DNA from: Filimonas effusa
GTDB lineage: Bacteria; Bacteroidota; Bacteroidia; Chitinophagales; Chitinophagaceae
Direction of reading: 5' to 3'
NCBI RefSeq assembly: GCF_004118675.1
Contig: NZ_SDHZ01000002.1
Span: 62,001-126,000, forward strand
DNA: 64,000 nt
Part shown: positions 53,608-62,543 of the stretch, one piece after another
How the letters are laid out: the number at the start of each line of letters is the position of its first letter
Numbering within the stretch: position 1 is the first letter of the stretch
Program-made: the position numbers and the translations under genes
Notes under the pieces: model-generated
What the model saw: only the letters and a program-made list of their open reading frames with translations
Databases searched by the model: none
What the model was told of the DNA's origin: nothing

Positions 53608-54114
53608 ATGGTGCGGTTCACGGCGGTTATTGAAAAATTCGAACAGAAGGGGGAGAAAAGCGGGTGGACCTATATTGCCATCCCGGAAGAACTGGCGCAG
53701 GAGCTGAAACCTGGGAATAAAAAGTCGTTCAGGGTGAAGGGCAAGCTTGACAATTACGCTTTTTCGGGATTGACGCTGCTGCCCATGGGAGATGGCAATT
53801 TTATATTACCCCTGAAAGCGGAGATCAGGCGCGAAATAGGAAAGAACAAGGGCAGTAAGCTGCTGGTACAAATGACGGAGGATAAAACCTTTAAAATTGT
53901 TACCCCGGAAGACCTGACGGCCTGCCTGGCAGATGAACCCGGGGCATTGCAGCATTTTGAAAAAATGGCTCCCTCCCACCGGAACTACTTCATAAAGTGG
54001 ATCGATGAAGCGAAAACCGATGCCACCCGTACAAAGCGGATCGCTATGACGGTAGAGGCCATGCGGAAAGGGATGGATTATGGAGCGATGATAAGAAACG
54101 CAAGGCAGCAATAG
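53608..54114 (+). CDS. YdeI/OmdA-like protein (DUF1905 plus bacteriocin-protection domain)
   Basis: A 168-residue cytoplasmic protein with two small domains: DUF1905 (about 1-90; MVRFTAVIEKFEQKGEKSGW, YIAIPEEL) and the YdeI/OmpD-associated domain (about 95-165; FEKMAPSHRNYFIKWIDEAK, KTDATRTKRIAMTVEAMRKG). Homologues have been linked to resistance against peptides and to outer-membrane protein levels, without a clear biochemical role. The ATG at 53608 is the start; a TTG at 53602 would add two residues. A single gene, divergent from the DUF6934-like gene. Confidence 0.85.
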   Translation: MVRFTAVIEKFEQKGEKSGWTYIAIPEELAQELKPGNKKSFRVKGKLDNYAFSGLTLLPMGDGNFILPLKAEIRREIGKNKGSKLLVQMTEDKTFKIVTPEDLTACLADEPGALQHFEKMAPSHRNYFIKWIDEAKTDATRTKRIAMTVEAMRKGMDYGAMIRNARQQ

Positions 54115-54196
54115 AACAGGTGCCGGATAGCAGTTCTTGTGAGCACAAGTAATAGATGAGGGTGGAATTGAATGGAGCATGATCCGGGAGAACAGC

Positions 54197-54299
54197 GATT
54201 CCAAGGCACCTCTGAGGTGTTCCAGGACGGCTCTGAGATTCCCAAGGCGGCTCTGAGATTCCAAGGCACCTCTGAGGTGTTCCTGGGCGGCTTTAAAGT
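54197..54299. repeat. 60-bp imperfect tandem repeat containing CACCTCTGAGGTG palindromes
   Basis: In the 524-bp gap before recG a 27-bp block from 54197 recurs identically from 54257, so the period is 60 bp with about 1.7 copies. Each copy holds the palindrome CACCTCTGAGGTG. A shorter GGCTCTGAGATTCC unit also occurs (54229-54242 and 54249-54262). Reading it as protein on the minus strand gives SEVPWN repeats, but there is no credible gene. Confidence 0.7.
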
Positions 54300-54483
54300 G
54301 GCTTGTGAACGGCTATATAAAGCGTTCTTTTGAGCAGCGAGGTGCGCGGGGGAGAGATTACAACCAGGCGCTTTGTTTAAATCCACCACAATTTACGATT
54401 CCTTTCAAGTTATCATTCTTCCCAAACAGGTTTGCCCCGGCGGCTTTTTGCTAAAAAAAGAGACGGTTTTGGCAAGGATGCGC

Positions 54484-54527
54484 TAAAGCATCCTTAAAGC
54501 TTCCTAAAAGCTTCTTTAAAGCATCCT
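54484..54527. repeat. Four tandem copies of an 11-bp unit
   Basis: TAAAGCATCCT, TAAAGCTTCCT, AAAAGCTTCTT and TAAAGCATCCT follow one another without a gap. The period of 11 bp is about one helical turn, so all copies present the same DNA face. It lies roughly 150-200 bp before recG. Confidence 0.75.
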
Positions 54528-54638
54528 AAGAAAAGTTCGTTTTTTTAGCAAACCGGAAAATGTGCTCCAAATATCTTAGCAATTTTTGTTACCGTTTATT
54601 TTCCTTTATCTACCTTCCTCTATCTGCGGTCTGCCCTA

Positions 54639-56804
54639 TTGGCTTCTGCCATCTATTTTCTATTTCCCGATATTTGCTTTATCGATACCAGTACCTACAT
54701 ACCAGCGAGTGTTTTAGATTCTTCTATTGAGTACCTGAAGGGCGTTGGGCCTTTGCGGGCAGATATGCTCAAAAAGGAACTTAATATTTTTACTTTCCGG
54801 GACCTGCTGGAACATTTTCCTTTCCGTCATATCGACAAAACCAAGGTGAATCTTATTGGCGAGATCTCGCCACAGACCGAATATGTGCAGGTAGCGGGCA
54901 AGCTGGTGGATATCGGAGTGCTGGGAGAGAAACGCGGAAAAAGGCTTGTCGCCTATCTCAAAGATAAAAGCGGTACGCTGGAACTTACGTGGTTCCAGGG
55001 GATCAACTGGGTGCAGAAAAGCCTGCAGCCGGGACAGGACTACCTGGTGTACGGGAAAACAGGTTTCTTTAACGGGCGGCCACAGATCACCCATCCCGAG
55101 CTGGAGTTATTAGCGGGTGTAAAGGCCGATGGCAAGGCATTCCTCGAGCCAATTTATCCTACTACCGAAAAGTTGAAGGCAAGGGGCATTACTGGCAGGC
55201 AGATTGGGAAATTTACCAGTGCGTTGCTGCCTTTGCTGTCGGAAAGAGAGCTGCCGGAGAACCTGCCGGCATCGATGCTGGAGAAGTTAAAGCTGCCTTC
55301 GCGGTTTCAATCGTTTTGCAATGTTCATTTTCCACGGTCGCAGCAGGATTATGATGCGGCGGTGCGGCGCCTGAAGTTTGAAGAGCTTTTTGTGGCGCAG
55401 GTGAGCCTGGCGCTGGTGCGTATGGAAAGACATCGTTTCAGCCGTGGGGTGAAGTTTGAGAAGGTGGGTGAACTGTTCAATACATTCTATAATACTGCGC
55501 TGCCTTTTGAGCTTACCGGCGCCCAGAAAAGGGTGTTGAAAGAGATCAGGAATGATACGGCCAGGGGACGGCAGATGAACCGTTTGTTACAGGGCGATGT
55601 AGGCAGCGGGAAAACGATCGTAGCCTTATTGAGCATGCTGATGGCGGCAGACAATGGTTTCCAGAGCTGCCTGATGGCGCCTACGGAGATCCTGGCGCAA
55701 CAGCATTATGCAGGCTTGTCTTCTTTACTGAAGGATATGCCCGTGGAGATAAAGCTGCTCACAGGCAGCACCAAAGCGGCAGAGCGGCGGAAAGTGCTGG
55801 CGGCGCTGGCCGAAGGCAGTTTGCATATGGTGGTAGGTACGCATGCGGTGATAGAGGATGCGGTTCAGTTTGCGAACCTTGGACTGGCCATTGTAGATGA
55901 GCAGCATCGCTTTGGCGTGGCGCAAAGAGCGCGGCTATGGAAAAAGGCGCCCATTCCCCCGCATGTGCTGGTGATGACGGCCACTCCTATTCCGCGAACG
56001 CTGGCGATGACGGCTTATGGCGATCTTGATTACAGCGTGATGGATGAACTGCCGCCGGGGCGTCAGCCCATTACCACAGTGCATCGTAACGAGATGCAGC
56101 GGGCGGGCGTTATGGATTTTATACGCGCAGAGATCGCCAAGGGGCGACAGGCTTATATTATTTATCCGCTGATAGAGGAGAGTGAGAAGTTAAGCTATGA
56201 AGATCTGATGCAGGGTTATGAGCAGGTAAAAAGCTTTTTCCCGGAACCCAAATACCGGATAAGCATGGTTCACGGGCGGCAGCCCGCTGAACAAAAAGAC
56301 GTTAACATGCAACGTTTTGTAACGGGTGATACCCATATTATGGTTAGTACTACCGTTATTGAAGTAGGTGTAAATGTGCCGAATGCTTCGGTAATGGTGA
56401 TAGAAAGTACGGAGAAGTTTGGGTTATCGCAGCTCCACCAGTTGAGAGGACGCGTTGGGCGGGGAGCTGAAAAAAGCTTTTGCATACTTTTAACAGGGTC
56501 TAAAGTAAGCAATGATGCCCGGGAAAGGATCAAGATTATGTGCGCAACGAATGATGGGTTTAAAATAGCGGAGAAGGACCTGGAGCTTAGGGGACCCGGT
56601 GACATTGAGGGGACGAAACAAAGCGGGATGCTAAACTTTAAGCTTGCCAGCCTCGTAAATGATAAACAGATCCTGGAGTCGGCCAAAATATTTGCCGGGC
56701 AGCTCCTCGACAATGATCCGGACCTGAGTTCGGCAGATAATTTGCCGCTAAAGAACTATCTTCTTGCCCGGAAGGGAAAAACTGCGTGGAGCAAGATTTC
56801 CTAA
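54639..56804 (+). CDS. recG: ATP-dependent DNA helicase RecG
   Basis: Branch-migrating helicase that remodels stalled forks and Holliday junctions; 721 residues from the TTG at 54639. Wedge/OB domain (about 20-170; SIEYLKGVGPLRADML, FTFRDLLEHFPFRHID), then the helicase core with Walker A LLQGDVGSGKTIVALL, DEQH box IVDEQHRFGVAQRAR, VMTATPIPRTLAMT, motif V/VI STTVIEVGVNVPNAS and QLRGRVGRGAEKSFC. All are intact. No ATG is available near the start: the family's usual beginning corresponds to about residue 17-25, and the TTG-encoded leader (ASAIYFLFPDICF) may be untranslated, so the true start may be a rarer codon. Confidence 0.95.
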   Translation: MASAIYFLFPDICFIDTSTYIPASVLDSSIEYLKGVGPLRADMLKKELNIFTFRDLLEHFPFRHIDKTKVNLIGEISPQTEYVQVAGKLVDIGVLGEKRGKRLVAYLKDKSGTLELTWFQGINWVQKSLQPGQDYLVYGKTGFFNGRPQITHPELELLAGVKADGKAFLEPIYPTTEKLKARGITGRQIGKFTSALLPLLSERELPENLPASMLEKLKLPSRFQSFCNVHFPRSQQDYDAAVRRLKFEELFVAQVSLALVRMERHRFSRGVKFEKVGELFNTFYNTALPFELTGAQKRVLKEIRNDTARGRQMNRLLQGDVGSGKTIVALLSMLMAADNGFQSCLMAPTEILAQQHYAGLSSLLKDMPVEIKLLTGSTKAAERRKVLAALAEGSLHMVVGTHAVIEDAVQFANLGLAIVDEQHRFGVAQRARLWKKAPIPPHVLVMTATPIPRTLAMTAYGDLDYSVMDELPPGRQPITTVHRNEMQRAGVMDFIRAEIAKGRQAYIIYPLIEESEKLSYEDLMQGYEQVKSFFPEPKYRISMVHGRQPAEQKDVNMQRFVTGDTHIMVSTTVIEVGVNVPNASVMVIESTEKFGLSQLHQLRGRVGRGAEKSFCILLTGSKVSNDARERIKIMCATNDGFKIAEKDLELRGPGDIEGTKQSGMLNFKLASLVNDKQILESAKIFAGQLLDNDPDLSSADNLPLKNYLLARKGKTAWSKIS

Positions 56805-56860
56805 CAACATTTTAGCATCGTACAACGTTTTAGTTATTAGCTTATAAAAATTCATTCAGC

Positions 56861-59800
56861 TTGAAAACCTTTACCAGGATAACCGGCTTTGTTTTGCTGT
56901 TGCTGGCAGTGCGGACTGCAGATGCTCAATATTATGAATTTATAGAAAACAAAGGTCAGTGGAATGAACGCGTTAAGTTTAAGGGCAATATTCCCAACGG
57001 CAGTTTTTACTTACAGACGGCAGGCTATAAGATAGTACAACACAATGCAGCCGACCTGGTTGCGCTATCAGAATATTATACGGGGCATTCGCATGGCAGC
57101 GCCAGTAATGCCGGTTCTTCGCAGGGAGGATCGTCGGGAGGGCATGCGCAGCAAAGCGCGCTTCGTTCAGGCGATGACCATGCGGGAGAAGGCGGCACTG
57201 CCGGTGGCGCTCCCGGCAGTGGCGGTACAACACCACCATTGGTAGTTCGTTCTCATGCCTATGAGGTAACTTTTCTGGGGGCTTCTACCACGCCAACGAT
57301 TATTAAAGACAAACCTACCGAAGGATATTACAATTACTTCCTGGGTTCCGATTCTTCGAAATGGGCATCGGGATGTAAGGTTTTCCAGGCTGTTACCTAC
57401 AAGAATATTTACCCGAACATCGATATCCGCTATTATACCGACAACGAGTTCCTGAAGTACGATATCATTGTGAACCCGGGTGGTAATGTGAGTGATATTA
57501 TCATGCAGTTCGACGGCGCCGATAAACTGGAAGTGAAAAAGGGAGAGCTGAAGATAAAAACAACTACAGGTGATGTTACCGAACGTGCGCCTTACACTTA
57601 TGAACTGGGCGGTGCAGGAAGAAAAACGGTGGATGCATCGTATATGGTAAGCGGTAACATTCTGAAGTTCAAGGTAGGCAATTACGATGCCGCCTCAACA
57701 TTGGTGATCGATCCTACCGTGATATTCGCCACCTTCTCGGGCAGTACATCGGACAACTGGGGATTTACGGCAACGTACGACGGCCTGGGTAATTTCTATG
57801 CCGGCGGTATTGTTTTCGGTGATCTGTTTCCTGTTACGAACGGGGCTTATCAAACCCAGTTTGGCGGAGGTGACCGGAGCGATAACAGTGCGCCCTGTGA
57901 TATTGCCATTATGAAATTCAATCCTTCGGGCCGCAGTCTTATTTATGCTACGTTACTGGGTGGCTCGGGTAACGAGCAGCCCCACAGTATGATCGTAGAC
58001 CAGAAGAATAACCTGGTTATTGCGGGCAGGACCAGCTCCTCGAATTTTCCGCAAACAGACACTACCTGGGGACCGGGTGGTGGTTTTGATATTTTCATCA
58101 CCAAGCTGAATGAAACCGGCTCTGCCCTGATTGGCTCGCGGAGGATAGGCGGCACTGCATCGGATGGCGTGAACATTATTCCGAAATATACCAGCGCCGG
58201 CTCTTTCCCGCTTCGTCCCAATTATGGTGATGATGCGAGAAGTGAGGTGATACTGGATGACGAAGACAATATTTACCTGGCGGCGCAAACGCAGTCGGGC
58301 AATTTCCGTACTACAGCCAATGCCTTTCAAACTACTATGGGCGGCGGACAGGATGGTGTGCTTATAAAGACCAGTCCAAATGTCAAGAACATTCTTTTCA
58401 GCAGTTTTCTTGGCGGCTCGAAAGATGATGCGGCTTTTGTACTGGCATTACATCCTACCACTAAAAACATTTATGTAGCGGGCGGCACTACCAGCCTCAA
58501 TTTCCCCGGTACACAAAACGGGGCTGTTCTTCAAAGCAGCTACCAGGGCGGTGATGATGACGGTTTTGTGAGCATTGTAAGCAATGACGGCAGCCAGCTT
58601 ATCAAGTCGTCTTATTTCGGTACCGGCGCCAATGATCTCATTTTCGGGATACAATTCAACAGAGTAGGCGATCCGTTTATCATGGGCACTACTACCGGCA
58701 GCTGGCCGGTTCAGAATGCGGCGTTTGTAGAGGCCAATGGTAAACATTTTATCAGCAAGCTGAATGCAGATCTTACGGCTTACCAGTATTCCACTACGTT
58801 TGGCCCCAACAGAACAACGCCCAGCATCTCTCCTACCGCCTTCCTGGTAGACCGTTGTGAGAATGTGTATGTATCGGGCTGGGGCGGAGGTATCACCATG
58901 AGCAGTGGTTATAACCAAAACAGCGGCACACGCGGACTTACCACAACGCCAGATGCTGCAGTGCCTAACGACAACTCCAGGGACGGCAGTGATTTTTACT
59001 TCTTTGTCCTGAAAAAGGATGCCACCAGCCAGTTATACGGAACCATGTTTGGCCAGACCGGTGGTATGGGAGATCATGTGGATGGTGGTACTGCGCGTTT
59101 CGACAAGCAGGGGATCATTTATCAATCTATCTGCGCCAACTGTGCGGGAGGTGCGCGCTTTCCCACCACTACAGGTGTATGGTCGAATACCAATAAAGCA
59201 TTGGGCGGAAGAGGCTGTAACCTGGCCGCGCTGAAAATTGCCTTTAACCTTGCCGGGGTGGGCACTTCCATCAGGGCTTCGGTAAACGGCATTGTAAAGA
59301 AAAGCGGCTGTATTCCACTTACGGTTGATTTCAGGGATACTATCGGTATTGCGAAAACATATACCTGGAACTTTGGAGATAACAGTCCCGAGGTTACCAC
59401 CACTACCCCATCGACAAGTCATACTTATACCGCTGTTGGCATTTACCGTGTGCGGCTGATAGCAACAGACCCTTCTTCCTGTAATATTTCCGATACGGCG
59501 TATATCGAGATTAAAGCAGGTGATAACAGGGCTGATCTTGGTTTCACTTACCGGAAGTTAACGCCTCCGTGCGATCAGCTGAATTATGAATTCACGAACA
59601 CTTCTACGGCGCCTTCCAAACCTTTCCTCGACACTTCGTTCGTATGGAGCATGGGCGACGGCACTATTTTAACGAGACAAAGTCTTACTACACCTTTTGT
59701 GCACCAATATGCCAGTGCAGGCACTTATAATGTGGCGCTGCGGCTGGTGGATACCAGTTACTGTAATTACCCGGATTCTGTTGTGCAGCAGATCAGGATC

Positions 59801-60583
59801 GCTATCAATGTAAAGGCGCAGTTTGAAACACCTGCATCAGGATGCCATCCTTATACGGCGGTGTTCAACAACACCTCACTCGGCGGGCAAAGCTTTTTAT
59901 GGAATTTTGGAGACGGCACCACTTCTACCGAAGAATATCCGTCACATACTTATGCACAACCGGGCACATATACGGTAACACTTACAGCCACTGATCCTAC
60001 CACCTGTAACGTAACGGATGTTTCGGCGCCGTTCACTGTTACGGTAAGTCCCAATCCTGTTGCGGGCTTTACTTTCACGCCTACGCAACCGGTTAAGAAT
60101 ACGCCTTATACCTTCACCAATACCTCATCCGGCGCCGTGTCGTATATCTGGTCATTTGGCGATGCGGAAGGCGTTGCAACCACCAAACGTGATACCGTTA
60201 TCTCACATATCTATAATGAAAGCGGGGAATATACTGTTTCACTGATCGCGACGAACCAGTATGGCTGCCGCGATACGGCAGAACAGCAGGTTTCGGCTAT
60301 TATAGAGCCGCTGGTAGACGTGCCAACAGCGTTTACGCCCAACGGCGATGGCATCAATGATTATGTGCGTTTGCGTGGTTATGGTGTGGCGCGTATGGTA
60401 TTCCGCATTTACAACAGGTGGGGAGTATTGATGTATGAGTCGATCAGCGCCAAAGATCCCGGATGGGACGGTCGCTATAAGGGAGCGCTGCAGCCCCAGG
60501 ATGTGTATGGCTTTATTGCAGACGTAGAATTTTCGGACGGAAGACGTTATCAGAAAAAAGGCGATATCACCTTATTGAGGTGA
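56861..60583 (+). CDS. Large secreted PKD protein with beta-propeller and type B T9SS domain
   Basis: 1240 residues from a TTG at 56861, which gives a proper signal peptide (MKTFTRITGFVLLLLAVRTA, ending DAQ). Then a DUF7948-like N-terminal domain (about 24-285; FIENKGQWNERVKF), interrupted by a Gly/Ser-rich low-complexity insert (about 72-124), SBBP-type propeller repeats (about 290-800; GGSGNEQPHSMIVDQKNNLV), four PKD folds marked by YTWNFGDN, FVWSMGDG, FLWNFGDG and YIWSFGDA, and the gliding-motility/type B C-terminal domain (VPTAFTPNGDGINDYV). Exported by type IX secretion, most likely with the PorP/SprF encoded 35 bp downstream. It lacks the IgGFc-like domain of the 33-48 kb cluster. Confidence 0.9.
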   Translation: MKTFTRITGFVLLLLAVRTADAQYYEFIENKGQWNERVKFKGNIPNGSFYLQTAGYKIVQHNAADLVALSEYYTGHSHGSASNAGSSQGGSSGGHAQQSALRSGDDHAGEGGTAGGAPGSGGTTPPLVVRSHAYEVTFLGASTTPTIIKDKPTEGYYNYFLGSDSSKWASGCKVFQAVTYKNIYPNIDIRYYTDNEFLKYDIIVNPGGNVSDIIMQFDGADKLEVKKGELKIKTTTGDVTERAPYTYELGGAGRKTVDASYMVSGNILKFKVGNYDAASTLVIDPTVIFATFSGSTSDNWGFTATYDGLGNFYAGGIVFGDLFPVTNGAYQTQFGGGDRSDNSAPCDIAIMKFNPSGRSLIYATLLGGSGNEQPHSMIVDQKNNLVIAGRTSSSNFPQTDTTWGPGGGFDIFITKLNETGSALIGSRRIGGTASDGVNIIPKYTSAGSFPLRPNYGDDARSEVILDDEDNIYLAAQTQSGNFRTTANAFQTTMGGGQDGVLIKTSPNVKNILFSSFLGGSKDDAAFVLALHPTTKNIYVAGGTTSLNFPGTQNGAVLQSSYQGGDDDGFVSIVSNDGSQLIKSSYFGTGANDLIFGIQFNRVGDPFIMGTTTGSWPVQNAAFVEANGKHFISKLNADLTAYQYSTTFGPNRTTPSISPTAFLVDRCENVYVSGWGGGITMSSGYNQNSGTRGLTTTPDAAVPNDNSRDGSDFYFFVLKKDATSQLYGTMFGQTGGMGDHVDGGTARFDKQGIIYQSICANCAGGARFPTTTGVWSNTNKALGGRGCNLAALKIAFNLAGVGTSIRASVNGIVKKSGCIPLTVDFRDTIGIAKTYTWNFGDNSPEVTTTTPSTSHTYTAVGIYRVRLIATDPSSCNISDTAYIEIKAGDNRADLGFTYRKLTPPCDQLNYEFTNTSTAPSKPFLDTSFVWSMGDGTILTRQSLTTPFVHQYASAGTYNVALRLVDTSYCNYPDSVVQQIRIAINVKAQFETPASGCHPYTAVFNNTSLGGQSFLWNFGDGTTSTEEYPSHTYAQPGTYTVTLTATDPTTCNVTDVSAPFTVTVSPNPVAGFTFTPTQPVKNTPYTFTNTSSGAVSYIWSFGDAEGVATTKRDTVISHIYNESGEYTVSLIATNQYGCRDTAEQQVSAIIEPLVDVPTAFTPNGDGINDYVRLRGYGVARMVFRIYNRWGVLMYESISAKDPGWDGRYKGALQPQDVYGFIADVEFSDGRRYQKKGDITLLR

Positions 60584-60618
60584 TGCAGCAGATTTATTGA
60601 AGTAAAAAGATTAGAGAT

Positions 60619-61650
60619 ATGCCTAGTTCATCACACTGGAAAAAAGCAGCGTTTGCGCTTGTAGCCGCGATGACATTCGTGTTATCTGCCGGGGCGCAGG
60701 ACCTGCATTTTTCGCAGTATTTTAATTCGCCCCTGCTTGTGAATCCTGCAAACACTGGTTTTGCACCGGATGTCGACTGGCGGGCCGGTATCAACTACCG
60801 GAACCAGTGGTCGAATATTACCAATAATCCCTATAAAACCATGAGCGCCTGGGGCGATATGCAGCTGTTCAACGACCGTTTTGAAAGCGGCTGGCTGGGT
60901 GTGGGTGGCTCGCTGCTGCGCGATGTGGCGGGCAGTGGTAATCTTACTTCTACCAAGATCTATGGCTCTGTAGCCTATCACCAGATGCTGGGACTGGCCA
61001 GTTTGCTTAGCGCGGGCTTCAGCGGGGGTTGGGTGAACAAGAGGGTTGATCTGTCGAAACTTACTTTCGACAATCAATGGAATGGTGATTTCTTCGATAT
61101 CACGCTGCCCAACAATGAGCCTTTTGCCTATTCTGCGGTTGGTTATTTTGACCTGAATGTGGGTATGAACTATGCTTATTTCCCGAATGACAAGGTTTAC
61201 CTGAACGCGGGCGCCAGCGTAATGCACCTGAACCGGCCGAAAGAGTCCTTTTTTTCGGCAACGTCTGTTGACGCCCAGCTTAATATGCGTTACAACTTCT
61301 TCGTGAATGCTGCCGTTAAATTAAATGACAAGTGGATCATCAACCCGAATGTTTACTATAGCCGTATGACGAACGCCACAGAGGTGGTACTGGGGCTGAA
61401 TGCCAATTACAACCTCAGCGGCGATGGTTCGGCACAATTGATCGGGGGCCTGTATTACCGTAAGGATGAAGCATTTATACCTATGGCGGGTTACCAGTGG
61501 AACGATCTGAAACTCACTATCAATTATGATGCTACTACGTCGTCGCTGAAGTCGTATAACCAAACCAAGGGGGCGTACGAGTTCTCGCTCGTTAAAACGG
61601 GGCTTTTCAATGCCACTAAACCAATAAAATGTCCCACCGTCAAGTTTTAG
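60619..61650 (+). CDS. PorP/SprF-family type IX secretion membrane protein (second copy)
   Basis: 343-residue outer-membrane barrel. Signal peptide (to about 26, SAGAQ), family opening AQDLHFSQYFNSPLLVNPAN, typical alternating strands, and a final charged tail ending TVKF. Starts 35 bp after the large PKD gene, mirroring the order in the 33-48 kb cluster, so each type B giant protein group has its own SprF. It is distinct from, not a recent copy of, the protein at 32279-33283. Confidence 0.95.
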   Translation: MPSSSHWKKAAFALVAAMTFVLSAGAQDLHFSQYFNSPLLVNPANTGFAPDVDWRAGINYRNQWSNITNNPYKTMSAWGDMQLFNDRFESGWLGVGGSLLRDVAGSGNLTSTKIYGSVAYHQMLGLASLLSAGFSGGWVNKRVDLSKLTFDNQWNGDFFDITLPNNEPFAYSAVGYFDLNVGMNYAYFPNDKVYLNAGASVMHLNRPKESFFSATSVDAQLNMRYNFFVNAAVKLNDKWIINPNVYYSRMTNATEVVLGLNANYNLSGDGSAQLIGGLYYRKDEAFIPMAGYQWNDLKLTINYDATTSSLKSYNQTKGAYEFSLVKTGLFNATKPIKCPTVKF

Positions 61651-61710
61651 CAGAACGGCTGCGGTTTGTTTGCTTCATGTTACGTACTTTGCGACAAACA
61701 AACCCCTTTC

Positions 61711-62517
61711 ATGTTCGAATTTCACGCCGACAGGAAAAGATATTTTGACATACAGATAGCTAATGCGGCCCAGCATGTGATCCCATTCATTAACGAGGTA
61801 TTTCCTGTTAAGCCCGGTATGCGGGTGCTGGAAATAGGCTGTGGCGAAGGCGGCGTTCTGAAAGCATTCACCGATAAAGGCTGTACCGGCATAGGCGTTG
61901 AGTTTGATGCGCAACGTATAGAAAACGGCAAGCTGTGGCTGAAGGAAGATATTGAAGCCGGCAAGATCCATTTTATCACGAAAGACATTTTTGATACCGA
62001 CGCCGAGAAAGACCTTGGCGGCGCTTTTGACATTATTCTCCTGAAAGATGTGATCGAGCATATTCATGACCAGCCCCGCCTTATCGGCTGGATGAAGCAG
62101 TTCCTTAAGCCAGGCGGCACCATTTTCTTTGGCTTTCCGCCCTGGCAAATGCCATTTGGCGGACATCAGCAGATGTGCACTCATAAATGGCTGAGCAAGC
62201 TGCCCTGGTATCATTTGTTGCCGCGTTTTATATATAAAGGCATATTGAAGCGTTTTAATCAACCTGTGAATGATCTGCTGGAGATAAGGGATACCCGTAT
62301 TTCGATAGAAAGATTCGAGCGTATAGCGCGTGAGCAGGGCTACAATATTGTGAATAAGACCCATTTCCTTATTAACCCTATTTATGAATGGAAATTTGGC
62401 TGGAAGGTAAGAAAGCAGTTCCCATTCATTACACATATACCCTACCTGAGAAATTATATCACCACCTGTGTTTACTACCTGATTGCCGATAAGAATGTTA
62501 CGACATCTCGCAATTAG
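61711..62517 (+). CDS. Class I SAM-dependent methyltransferase
   Basis: 268-residue cytoplasmic enzyme with the SAM-binding motif VLEIGCGEGGVLKAF (about 42-56), the acidic VEFD ribose contact, and ILLKDVIEHIHDQPRL (motif of DXXEH type), then a C-terminal region with GFPPWQMPFGGHQQMCTHKW. Start at ATG 61711 (MFEFHADRKRYF); an earlier ATG at 61666 would lie on the previous gene's tail. The acceptor is unknown; the group often modifies sugars, lipids or small metabolites. Confidence 0.88.
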   Translation: MFEFHADRKRYFDIQIANAAQHVIPFINEVFPVKPGMRVLEIGCGEGGVLKAFTDKGCTGIGVEFDAQRIENGKLWLKEDIEAGKIHFITKDIFDTDAEKDLGGAFDIILLKDVIEHIHDQPRLIGWMKQFLKPGGTIFFGFPPWQMPFGGHQQMCTHKWLSKLPWYHLLPRFIYKGILKRFNQPVNDLLEIRDTRISIERFERIAREQGYNIVNKTHFLINPIYEWKFGWKVRKQFPFITHIPYLRNYITTCVYYLIADKNVTTSRN

Positions 62518-62543
62518 GGTTTATTTTTAATCAAAAAAAAGGA

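Noticed and set aside
54078-54389. 103-codon minus-strand frame with SEVPWN repeats
   Set aside because: The repetition comes from the 60-bp DNA repeat, and the frame runs into the YdeI-like gene's end; no protein family is suggested.
54197-54527. Possible CRISPR array
   Set aside because: Repeats are tandem or nearly so, without unique spacers of constant length, and no cas gene is present.
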